Under the pieces are notes generated by a model. That model was given only the letters and a program-made list of their open reading frames with translations, did no database searches and was not told the origin of the DNA. Below are positions 12,040-21,430 of a stretch of 64,000 nucleotides of DNA, piece by piece. This DNA is from Polytrichum commune (taxonomy: Eukaryota; Streptophyta; Polytrichopsida; Polytrichales; Polytrichaceae), in NCBI GenBank assembly GCA_950295325.1, contig OX485809.1, positions 19,670,144-19,734,143 on the forward strand, read 5' to 3'. The stretch's first letter is position 1. Each line of letters opens with the position of its first letter. The position numbers and the translations under genes were made by a program.

Positions 12040-12370
12040 TGACCCGTATTTGAGAAGAAGGTGCACAAAATCCAAGAAAGGTTTGGTATAGTGAATAGCC
12101 ATGGATTGGCATGAGCAAAATAATCAGCTACAATTGTAGTCTTTCATAGCAAAGGACAAAGCCTCACGGTTCTACCGTTTTCTTGTTCTAAAAATTTCGG
12201 GTGATATCAAAATCCTTGACCTGCATTTGAGAAGAAGGTGCACAAAATCCAAGAAAGGTTTGGTTCAGTAAATAGCCATGGATTGGCATGAGCAAAGTGG
12301 ACAACTGTAATTGTAGTCTTTCATAGTAAAGGACAGAGCCTCACGGTTCTACCGTTTTCTTGTTCCCTGC
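12040..12370 (+). repeat. Tandem duplication, period about 177 bp
   Basis: AAATCCAAGAAAGGTTTGGT, then ATAGCCATGGATTGGCATGA, then CACGGTTCTACCGTTTTCTT occur twice, with ATGGATTGGC at 12101 and 12278. It continues the composite repeat that starts at 11497 and has a single-unit relative at about 9830-9935. Confidence 0.85.
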
Positions 12371-13210
12371 CCAAAACAACTCCAATCTAACGGCCAAGAC
12401 CTTGTTAGTTTTTGGTTTTTTTTTTTAATGGAAAAAAATCGACGGCATGTCGACCATAGTTTGGGTTTCCTTTCTTGTCCGACCCAAACTTCCTTCGAGA
12501 GTCCGTCGCCTTGGTCAGAAAGTGTGCCTCAGAAACGAGACCCACATTTTCCATTCAATTGGATAATATGCGCTAGAATATCTTCCTATCATATACTAAA
12601 ATGTAAACACATGATACTGGCCATTAGTATGAGCGATAATATTTTTTACCTTGCATATTTAAATTGCAAAAGTATCATCTCAAGCAACCCAATGTGCTAC
12701 GCTAAATATCAGACCTTGAATATTTCTTCACTTGAAAAGGTTACTATATTGATGAATAGCATCATATTGATAATTAGCAGACGCGACGCTTTGAAACCTC
12801 TAGACATTTAGTTTCAGCCCCCTGCAAATAATGTACGTGACAATAAATACCACAAAACAATGTGCTCTGCGGATTATTTTGAAGAAGGTCAATTTTTTTG
12901 GGAAACAATATGATCATGCATATTCTCAAAGTTCAGAGTTCAGAATATGTTGATATTGGATTGTAGGTATTGTATGAGAGGATCAAAATGCCCATGCACA
13001 CCTTCACGGTAGACAAGTATCAGCTTATATGTATTTGTAAACATTTGACTATGAACAACATAAGACTTCACACTTATTTTTGATGACCTTTCCTATAAAG
13101 ATCCTATCTCAAAATTATGAAATCGTAAAGGTCAAAACCAAAGCACAGATAGAACAAGAAGTAAAAACAAAGAGAATTTGAAGTCCATTGACTGCTCATT
13201 CATTCAGTGC
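12371..13210. other. No recognisable gene
   Basis: The 127-residue frame at 12428-12811 has no recognised motif and low-complexity composition. The stretch near 13140-13210 (AGAGAATTTGAAGTCCATTG and following) is a further diverged copy of the tandem unit at 14.3-14.9 kb, cut off by the MULE-like element. Confidence 0.4.
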
Positions 13211-13220
13211 AATAATATGT

Positions 13221-14257
13221 TCCTCTTTTAGAAAGATGACTTTGCAGAAGTGCAAACTCAATTTCATGAAAGTTCCAAGCTAGATCATGACTTTTTCAAC
13301 CAATATTACCCGAGTATTCTATCAATTTCATGAATTTTTAAAATTAGTTCATGATTCTTCTGAACCAACTTGACATGTGGCACACCTCAATTTCATGATA
13401 ATTGACCTTCACCTCTAGAAGTTTCATGAATCTTTCAAATCAATTTCATGAATCTTTTTGCACTCTATGGTTTTCATATTCTCAACTTCTCGCCTTCTCG
13501 TTTTGCATTCTTTGCCGTCTCGTTGTTCATTGGTTCCTCTTTATTTTATGTTTATGTAGAAGCCTCTAGCAAGTGCACACGATGTCACACTTGATGCCTA
13601 CATTACAAACAAGTTCTTAGAATACATTCAAATCAAGGTCATTCCTAGCCTTGATTAAGCGAAGGTTCATCCTCATGATCAATGTCCCATTTCACAGGAT
13701 TTCGTAAAATACAATAAGCTTTTGAGGATGCTTGGATACGTCTACTTCTATTTGCCATCATATGGTCCATTTCTCAATCATGATGCAAAATGGGTATTTG
13801 AGCATATCAAAAGCCATGTCCGATGGAATGATCTCCAAAATCAACAAACACTAACATGTCACATTAATGATGATGTACAAGCAACAATCACTGCAGACAT
13901 GGTCCAAGGTTGGATACGAGAGATCAATTGGAATTGTGGTAGAGCTACTTGTGGGGAGCAAATAGGAGAATTTATGTATGATGCACCATTCTTTGTGAAA
14001 TAAAGTTATACAGTTCATGAAATTGATTTCGTAAAGTTGTGAATATGGATACCAAATCATGAAAGGGTTCATAAAATGCAGTGAAATTGGTTGAAAGTTA
14101 AAGTTAAATTGGTTGTGTACATAGTGAACTTGGTTCATAATTCCAATGAACTTGGGTAGATGATTCCAATGAACTTGGTAGAACCTATTGCTAAATTGGC
14201 TTGTAAAATCATGAAATTGATTTGCGCTTTTGTGGATTCATCTTACCAAAGGAGTAT
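13221..14257. mobile_element. MULE-like element with long inverted ends
   Basis: The left arm (TCCTCTTTTAGAAAGATGAC...GTGCAAACTCAATTTCATGA) and right arm (…TCATGAAATTGATTTGCGCTTTTG…CATCTTACCAAAGGAG) are inverted relatives. Words of the form AATTTCATGAA recur through both arms, oppositely oriented. The element interrupts a tandem array, separating AGAGAATTTGAAGTCCATTG from AACATAATCTGAATGTAC. The flanks ATAATATGT (13212-13220) and AAAATATGT (14258-14266) could be a 9-bp target duplication (8 of 9 match), the Mutator hallmark. One internal ORF is present. Confidence 0.55.
13722..14003 (+). CDS. Unrecognised ORF inside the MULE-like element
   Basis: The 93-residue frame (start …MRMLGYVYFYLPSYG, end …EFMYDAPFFVK) reads like a real protein fragment: mixed composition, aromatic residues, and a W-x-R-E-I-N-W-N-C segment near residue 65-72. 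I do not recognise it as a transposase domain. It sits between the two inverted arms, so it may be part of a decayed transposase or a captured host exon. The frame is open only a few codons upstream of the ATG, and an exon border near 13700 (…TTTCACAG followed by GATTTCG) is possible. Confidence 0.35.
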   Translation: MRMLGYVYFYLPSYGPFLNHDAKWVFEHIKSHVRWNDLQNQQTLTCHINDDVQATITADMVQGWIREINWNCGRATCGEQIGEFMYDAPFFVK

Positions 14258-14269
14258 AAAATATGTAAC

Positions 14270-14935
14270 ATAATCTGAATGTACAAAATGCTTAAGCTCT
14301 TGAATTCGTCAAATTCAGGACAGACAGCCAATTGCAAACTCATCTACCTACCTATCTCCGGCAAACACATAGAACTGAGGGATTTAGAATTGGAACCTCC
14401 AGTTGCTATAGAGACCAGCCAAAGCCCACATAGAAGTGGAGGTAAAATTGTAAGACCAAAGAGAATTTGAAGTCCATCAACCACTCATTTAGTCTGCAGG
14501 ATTTGTTATCCCAAATGCAACATAATCTCTGTAGAACAATGCCTATGGTCTCAAACGCATCAAACTCAGACGGACAGAACCAATCGCAACCTATCTATCT
14601 ACTGCAAACACATAGAATTGAGGGATGAAGAATTGGAATCTCCAATCGCTGAGAGAGAGCAGGCATAGGAGTAGAGGTAAAATCGTATAAACAAAGAGAC
14701 TTTAATGTCCATCAAGCACTGATTCATTCCGTGCAGGATTTGTGTGAAAATGCATCATCTGAATGTACAAATGCTTATTCTCTCAAATTCGTCGAATTCA
14801 GGAAAGAACCAATCGCAACCTATCTGTATCTATGTACCCATCTATCTATCCATGCCATACAACATGGAATCAAATGAAGAATTCATTAGAATCGGAACCT
14901 CCAGTTGCTGAGAGAGACCTTGGCCCTCTTATTCC
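14270..14935 (-). repeat. Three tandem copies of the DUF7748-like gene's 3' end
   Basis: Units about 235-250 bp long share, in order on the plus strand, AATCTGAATGTACAAA-like, CTATCTATC-like, GAATTGGAACCTCCAGTTGCT-like and AAAGAGAATTTGAAGTCCATC-like blocks. The block corresponding to the last codons of the gene (ending …NWRFRF-stop) occurs at about 14885-14930, 14625-14665 and 14383-14420. A fourth remnant is at about 13140-13210, beyond the inserted MULE-like element. Confidence 0.8.
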
Positions 14936-15275
14936 TTGTGTTGACATCCTTGTGTTCTGCTACAAGCGCTGGTGGGGGTGATTGCAGATGGCTGGGCTGC
15001 TTCACCTCCCTGGGCTCCATCTTCACATCGAATTGTCCATTCACTTCCCTAATGATGATCGTCTTGTTGTCCATGCATTCGTCCGAGTTAATGATGAGAG
15101 GCTCACTTGCGCTGTCCGTTTTCAGCCGGTACTCCCTGTATGTGTCGCTGGAGTCCACACAGAGGCTATAGCTGGAGTCCTTGTCCACCGTCACCAAGTT
15201 AATGAAATAGCGGTAGTTCCCAATTTTCATGTCCAATGGTTTCTTGGTTTGATTGATGATCAAAGTGGACCCCAT
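14886..15275 (-). CDS. Small plant protein with DUF7748-like domain
   Basis: This 129-residue frame starts at an ATG (MGSTLIINQTKKPLDMKIGN). Residues 1-86 show a compact beta-rich domain with the signatures SSYSLCVDSSDTYREYRL, PLIINSDECMDNKTIII and GQFDVKM, which I associate, from memory, with the plant domain catalogued as DUF7748. The function is unknown. The C-terminal 43 residues are basic and Pro-rich, ending …VSLSNWRFRF. No signal peptide or membrane segment is seen. An in-frame TAG lies just upstream of the ATG, and a TTTCTGTTTGTCAG acceptor precedes it, so a 5'-UTR intron is likely; the leader may start in the GC-rich block at 16.5-17.0 kb. The gene's last codons and 3' flank are tandemly triplicated downstream. 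The gene looks intact. Confidence 0.65.
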   Translation of the reverse strand: MGSTLIINQTKKPLDMKIGNYRYFINLVTVDKDSSYSLCVDSSDTYREYRLKTDSASEPLIINSDECMDNKTIIIREVNGQFDVKMEPREVKQPSHLQSPPPALVAEHKDVNTRNKRAKVSLSNWRFRF

Positions 15276-15860
15276 TCTGAAACTCGACGGAATCTACTCT
15301 TGCAACCTGACAAACAGAAACGCGGCATCGACTTAATGGGTGAGGATATTCGCATGAATGTGTATGTGATCATCACCTCCAAGTCTCCAGAAAGAGCCAT
15401 ACCTGCACTGGGGATGTTTTCTGGGTCAAGGAAGGTACTCCTTCCACCTTACAGGAAGGAAAGATTATCTCAGGGTCAAGGATTTTCTCCAAGTATGAAT
15501 GAGAAAGGTATTATGTAGCGTAAAATACATCATTGCTGTTGCTTACAGTAATGTAAGCGCGCCTTATTCAGTTCCTCATTTAATCGGTCACCCATATTTG
15601 AGATCTAAGAACCGAAACCAGAAAGACTTGTGTTTAGAAGAGATTGGACTACGTGCTCAAAATTTGTTAGCCATTGTACCATGATTGGAGGAACCTATGT
15701 GGCCTCCTTATGGCTCACTGTAAGTGGACGTTGAATTTTGATTCTGAATCATAGCAATTCAAAATTAGTTCCAAAACTCTGGGATCGATCCTGGCTTCTT
15801 CGCATACATTTGCAGCCGCACAAAATTTTCAACATCATTAATCCGAGTACTATAGGGTAA

Positions 15861-16157
15861 CAAACAGGAAAAGGCATCCAAATAAGGGCCATTTACCTTA
15901 CCTCGAATCATCGATTTCCCATGGAAATTGGTCGATGGCCAACTATCCCAATCCGGACAAATAACATAATGTGCTATTTTTTCTCTGACAAAGTAGTTCA
16001 AAATGAGGCACACTTTGTGCAAGAATGCCCTCTTTACAACCCTATCAGAGAAAGAGAGGGGTTGTCTTTGCTATTCCAAAATGCAGTGCCAAGTAGCCTC
16101 AAATCTCTCAAGTCTTCTACCGGCTTGATACTCATCAGGTTGAGAATTCATGAATAG
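15861..16157 (+). pseudogene. Fragment of non-LTR retrotransposon reverse-transcriptase C-terminus
   Basis: The plus-strand frame reads …YLTSNHRFPMEIGRW…, then …VVQNEAHFVQECPLYNPIRE…. This fits the pattern downstream of the RT domain in many non-LTR elements: a conserved IE-x-GR-(Y/W) motif, a degraded Cys pair, then E-x-HF-(x)3-CPLY-(x)3-R. The first Cys pair of the usual zinc knuckle is missing and a stop sits upstream, so it is a dead fragment. The opposite-strand frame at 15765-16022 is its shadow. Confidence 0.5.
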
Positions 16158-16479
16158 TTAATGATTGTCCTACAATGACAATACTCTAGAAGATTTAGCT
16201 ATCTTGCATCTACCTTTAACTTCTAGTCTTAACCATAAGACTTCGTAAACCTTTTGGCTTTCTGGACTTGGGAAACAATTTCATTCCATTCCATCCAGAG
16301 GTTGTTAATACCTCGCTTTGCTCATCGCAGAAACCCTAGGTTTAGCTACATGTGGGATTACAAATTTCTAGAAATGCTACCATCTTGACATGTGTTGCAG
16401 AGGTTCAAACTCCACGGCCTGATTACGCAACCCCTCGCACAGCATATCCATAAGTATCTTCTAAGAGTCTCTCTCGAAG

Positions 16480-16985
16480 GTTAAGAGATAATTTCATAAG
16501 CAAGTAAACACACCTGTAGCCGAGTAACGTTACTCCCGGACCTGGCCGATCACGGCCACAGCCACATCGCCTACCACATCCTCAAACATCCCCAGCATCG
16601 AGAATCTTCTTCTCACCGAGAACCTCCGCAACAAATAATCGAGCGACCGCGACCGCCGGAGCCGCAATAAGTGAACGCACAGACGGATCTCGCTAGCCTA
16701 ACCCTACCTACTAATAAACACAACCAACTTCTCAGCCCATCTACGAACAAGCCACAAAACTCCCTTAACTAGAAATCCGTCGACATAAAAACTAGAAGCG
16801 GCGGGAGCAATTCCCACATCATGATGCTTCCCAGAAAAAGATTGGAACGTTAGAAGAAGATTCGATTCTGTGATGATGCGGACAAAGTACTGCAGACCCA
16901 ACTCACGTAAGACAAGATCTGATCGACTTCCCGCCGCGGTGATGGTCTATTTATCCGGCCATTTCCGTGTGAAATGAATTCAGCT
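16480..16985. promoter_or_regulatory. GC-rich block, candidate promoter or 5' leader
   Basis: Local GC content is clearly above the flanks, with CpG-rich text such as GCGACCGCGACCGCCGGAGC. No frame in it looks like a conserved protein; the minus-strand 65-residue frame at 16704-16901 is unremarkable. Its position about 1.2-1.7 kb upstream of the minus-strand DUF7748-like gene makes a transcription start or first non-coding exon plausible. RNA evidence would be decisive. Confidence 0.3.
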
Positions 16986-17077
16986 CGTGTACTAAGCTGC
17001 CGTCGTGCCGCCTAAGATGACAACCACATCATTTGGAGACGAGAGTGAGGCATTGTGGACGAAGAAGCTCCGGGGCT

Positions 17078-17214
17078 GATCACACCGGCCCTCCGTCGGC
17101 ATCTTCGGGTTCCGGTTTGTAATAGTGTGAAAAGGGGTGGGCCAGCATCTATTTCTTAACATAATCTCTTCGCCAATTTCTCGGCCGGAAGCAGTGGGGA
17201 AGTTTTGGTGTGAT
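17078..17214. mobile_element. Small MITE with GATCACACC ends
   Basis: The 137-bp segment begins GATCACACCGGCC and ends TTTTGGTGTGAT, an inverted match of about 9-10 bp. The body (GTAATAGTGTGAAAAGGGGT, TGGGCC, ATCTATTTCTTAACATAAT) is shared with two copies at 57766-58066. Confidence 0.65.
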
Positions 17215-17988
17215 AGGGGCATGAGGGAAGAATCCGAGTACCTTCCGGAAGGTATCGGCGGCTCCACTAACGAGGTGGGTGGGTAGGTGAACTGAGCACA
17301 GGTACCCAAGCATGGTTTACTATACTTGTCTTAAAGAACGGCCCCGGTTTTCGAGGCGCTAAGCAATGGGTCCAAGGGGCATCTTGTGTTATCTAGTATA
17401 ATGTGCATCATCGTCCTCCTACGTACACAAACGATGTTCTTGTTCTCGGGTCCCTTCCTTGGAAATATTTGTCTTTGAAATATTGTGCTTCCAAAACGAC
17501 TGACTCGATAGCTAGACCTTCCAGCAAACGAGAAACCATGCAATACATTGCTCTCGTACTACACTACGAAACATTGCTATGCCAACCACAGATGCACGAT
17601 TGGAATGTTGTTTGAATTCGTGAGGACAAGAGATGAGCCTTTCGCCAAACGAACAGTGTTTGAGTCATTGCTTCAGTAGCTTCTAGTCCTTTCCGATCGT
17701 GAAGGAACACTTGCGCGTTCCTTTACATGGTCACAAACACACATCATATCACGTCAGGGGAGGACAAGGGTCCCAAGCACCCCATGGATTATGCGGTTGT
17801 CTTTAGATTGACCTCTTGGCCCAAAAGAATAAGGTTTTAATATGCCCATGCGGACCATTTGATCATAGATATCTACATTGGGAGGTCACCTTGAGACAAT
17901 ATAGTTGATACTATGATATGACACTAGAAATATCGGTTTGTTGAGCAGTGTTTTATACCAATAGATAAGATGGACGATTTTGTGGCGG
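17215..17988. other. No recognisable gene
   Basis: Only short chance frames on both strands are present. Confidence 0.4.
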
Positions 17989-18768
17989 GTGCGGACCCCA
18001 GGGGGGCACAAACGGTATTTTGGAAACGACATGCGATAAAATATAGGTATTTAGATTTCATTTCACATAAAATTTTGAAGAATGCTATATAAAATATAGG
18101 GGGCAAATTAATGTTGGAAACCAATTATTAAAAATAAATCATGCAATACAACACATGTAAGGGACCACATTTTGCTTCATCAAAGAAGGTGGAGGGCTCA
18201 CTTTTATTCCATGAAGGTTTCTCTTCATCAAGGATACTTTGAACTCCATTATGTTTAAATGTTGGCACGAAGGGGCATATTTGAGCAAAGATTTGATGTT
18301 TGAAATTCTTTTGCAATTTTTGTATGAACTTTTACTATCTTGCAAATGTTGGATAGTTGTGTTTCTTAACACACTAAATTTTAAGTTTGCACTCTACTTG
18401 TATTCTCCACTGCAATCTTGTTGGTGTAATTAAAATTTATTGTGTTTTCTTCTTGCCATACCACAACAATGCAATCCCGTTATTAAAATGCCAATTCACA
18501 ATGCACCCCCCCCCCCTTCGGCTAAAAATTAAAGGCTATCGAAAATTTGTAAGAAAAACATGGTATTTAATATTGAATGCACTCTAGATTTCTAATTACC
18601 AATAGGGTATTAAAATTTTAAGCTTAGTAGATTTTTTTTTCTACTTTAAGGACTCTTGATATTCTAATTCTTAAAGATAATTACCCCCCCCCCCCTTGAA
18701 AATAAGTGGTTGTCACATGTGTCTCCAAATATTAACTATGAGTGCCCCCCCCCCCCTCGGGGGTGCAC
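17989..18768. mobile_element. Longer G/C-tract MITE-like element
   Basis: The left end GTGCGGACCCCAGGGGGGCAC and the following GGTATTTTGGAAACGACATG are inverted relatives of the right end (…ACATGTGTCTCCAAATATTA…, then GTGCCCCCCCCCCCCCTCGGG and GGTGCAC). The right part (CCCCCC, AAGTGGTTGT, ATTAACT…GTGCCCCCCC, CTCGGG) is collinear with the right part of the 8222-8575 element. Extra C11-C12 runs lie at about 18504 and 18684. There is no transposase ORF, so it is non-autonomous. Confidence 0.6.
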
Positions 18769-20214
18769 GATGTGCCACTACCTACACACTAATAATTGGT
18801 CCAACAATAACAAACAACCACTATTTGCATCCATGCATCAACACCGCCCCTCTATGTTGATAGGTGAGAGATCAAATAAAACATTGTGTTCATTCAAATC
18901 CAACTTTGCCTTCCACATTGGCTTCTAATTATACAATTGCAATAGATGTTGTTATGGATTGTGAACATACACCTATGTTGTCAAGCAAGTATCAATGCCA
19001 ATGGGGTCCATAAGATTGCACGAATGTCATCAAGGTGATAATAGTGGCCATGAAGCTAAAGGACCAAAAATACAGAAACCAAGGCAAAGCCTAGCCCACC
19101 AACTTGGATCACAGTGACAACTGTGACTCATAGGTGCAATGGGGTATGTCAATGAAAAAAGGTTGTAAGGCAAAATTAACGGTAAAGATCCTTAATCTAC
19201 AATATCATGTTGCAATGTTGTGCTTTATAGAGAGAAAACACTAGAATGTTACAAGTCTTTGAGTCTACAAGGACACAAAGTTGGATCATAGAGCAACTTT
19301 CAGTGCACATCCTAGGCTTTACAATCTCCCAAATCATGTCTGACCACCACCATCGCATGCAAGCCATGATGGAGGAAAAATAAGAGCTTGGAAAGGACTT
19401 TTGTATGATTGGCCATGATGCCGCTTTTCTGACAAAAAAACAAGGAAGACATACCAAATTGCACGAACTAGATGCCATGAGTGTCCGTATGTGGAGTAAG
19501 CAAAACATTGCCTGGGTTTAGGGTCTTGGACTTTGTCTTTGAATCATCTTGGACCTTGTCTTTGAAGGTGTCCTTTGCACTAGAGTCTAGAGAAGTTATG
19601 AACTCGAAGATTGAGAGCTTGAAGAAACGAGCCCACTCATTGGTGGGGAGCCCTCTTATGCACAATGCTTGTTTACTAAAGTGCACATACATTTGAGCTT
19701 TTCAACTTGAAAGTTGGAACCTTTTTCCCATGCTTGAAGCATTTAGATGGCGTTTTATTGGATCTCATATGGAACGATAACACAAGAAGTTCTTGGTAGT
19801 TTTTTTGCCTAGTTCTTAGTCACAATTCTAATTATCTCATAGTGGAAGTCGTTTAAGGATGTCGAGAGTTCGAACTCTTGTTTTGGGGAGCCCAAGCCAA
19901 TAATTTTGTCAAACATTCTTAGTGGTATTCTCCTTGGTCTGGTACCATTCCCCCCTTTATATCTCACATTGAGCATAGCCACTACTTTACACGAGTGCCC
20001 AAAGTATTGAGAGCTTGACCAATACTTTGAGCTTTGAATGGAGATGATCAAATACTAGAATCAAACTCCCTTCATCTAGAGCTCAAACTCCTGAAATTAC
20101 AAGTTCAAACTCTCAACTCAAGTTGTAGTGTAAATAGGGCCTTACAAAGCTAATGCCATTCTTGTCAATCAAAGAAGACATATATCAGTCCAGCAACCCA
20201 AGGAGATGACAAAG
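18769..20214. other. No recognisable gene
   Basis: Frames at 19197-19508 and 19468-19696 are mutually overlapping on opposite strands and lack any known motif. Confidence 0.4.
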
Positions 20215-20781
20215 GGGTAGTTTACACCATAGACCATGAAGTCGTTCCAAGGCCCTGTAAAATTTGTGATTGGTTGTTGAACTCATCCCGGGTTTATTTC
20301 GGTTTACACCAAAGAAAAAATGTCATAGTGATCATGGAGTTCAAGGTTCCCAAAAGACATATTTTAAGGCCTACATTATTCATTGACATGGTCCAACATG
20401 TTTTGTGATGGGAGAGGCAAAAGAAGTGCTCTAGTAGAAAAAGGCAAGGACCCATGGTAGAGAAATGCTATTATAATAATTTTTTAAATGAAAATTTTTT
20501 GGGGAAGAGAAGATGAAGACAAGAGAAGACGAGAGAATGGTCAAGCTTGAATTTTTTTTTTCAAAACTGAATATATTAAAAAAATCAACACATTCACTTT
20601 TTCGTGCGTGGTCATTCCTCTTGGTCCACATTCGGTTTACACCTAGTGAAGGGCCCAAAGGCTTTTTAAATCGATTTGTTAAGAAATCGGACCATGGAAG
20701 TTGAACCATCAAAGTTGGACCATGAAAAAAGGCCATCTTCCATGGTCCGACTTCATGGTCCATGGTGTGAACCGGCCCTAA
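20215..20781. mobile_element. Tourist-like MITE (PIF/Harbinger type)
   Basis: Left end GGGGTAGTTTACACCATAGA, then CCATGAAGTCGTTCCA; inverted right end (read on minus) GGGCCGGTTCACACCATGGA, then CCATGAAGTCGGACCA. The arms match well over about 36 bp. Flanking trinucleotides are AAA and TAA, close to the 3-bp TAA/TTA duplication of PIF/Harbinger elements. It shares its body with the copies at 10.1 and 44.5 kb. There is no coding capacity. Confidence 0.65.
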
Positions 20782-20799
20782 GTGATCCTACATGCACGT

Positions 20800-21135
20800 C
20801 AAATCGAGTATAAAATACACTACATATTGCATTTAGTGTCATCATTCTATTTGTCTAGCCCAATACTCATTGTGAACCACCCATGTAGTGCCGCCAACAC
20901 TAAATGTAAACTAACAATATTTCACATTCTTTGGGCATTCTAGATTTACAACGTTGCAATTACCGTCACTTACTAAGGGACTTTTCATCCAAATTTCAAT
21001 CATTCATGACAATATTTCATCAAAAAAATGTTGGGATGCAAAATATACCAAAACTGGATGAACTAAAGTAAGTTGGGATGAGAAGGTTTGTAAACTTATT
21101 CACAAGAAGTGTTATTAGAAAAGTTACCACAGTGA
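20800..21135 (+). repeat. Dispersed repeat, paired with 58107-58460
   Basis: Collinear words shared with 58107-58460 include TTAGTGTCA, GTAAACC/CTAA, CACTTACTAAG, TTTTCATCCAA, GGATGAACTAAA, TAAGTTGGGATGA and TGTAAACTTATTCA. The ends carry CACTACAT/ATTTAGTGTCA-like words typical of small inverted-repeat elements. It abuts the Tourist-like MITE and lies 300 bp upstream of the kelch gene start. Confidence 0.7.
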
Positions 21136-21430
21136 TGAAGATACCAAGACAAAGAGTGGTACGTGCCAACAGGTGATTGGTTGGACCCCTAAAAAGTCGA
21201 CGTGGAAAGCAAACTCAGGCAGGTACATGCCCGACCATGGCACCTGTGCGCGCAGTACCTTGATGATCTCGGTGCTCATGGAAGGTGGTGATTGTAAACA
21301 CACAAGAGATGTACTAAGAATGGGTTTTGGAGGAGGATTGGAGAAACTGCGGCCCCTGATGATGATGCTGAAACGGGCAAGAGTCTGGGGTAATGGGTTG
21401 TGATCAGAGTTATTATGAATCGTGTTGCTC

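Noticed and set aside
13260-14230. Recurring TTCATGAA words as a CRISPR-like or minisatellite array
   Set aside because: Spacing is irregular and the words are oppositely oriented in two arms, as in a long-TIR transposon; also eukaryotic DNA.
14982-15518. 178-residue plus-strand ORF
   Set aside because: Antisense to the DUF7748-like gene; no recognisable protein features.
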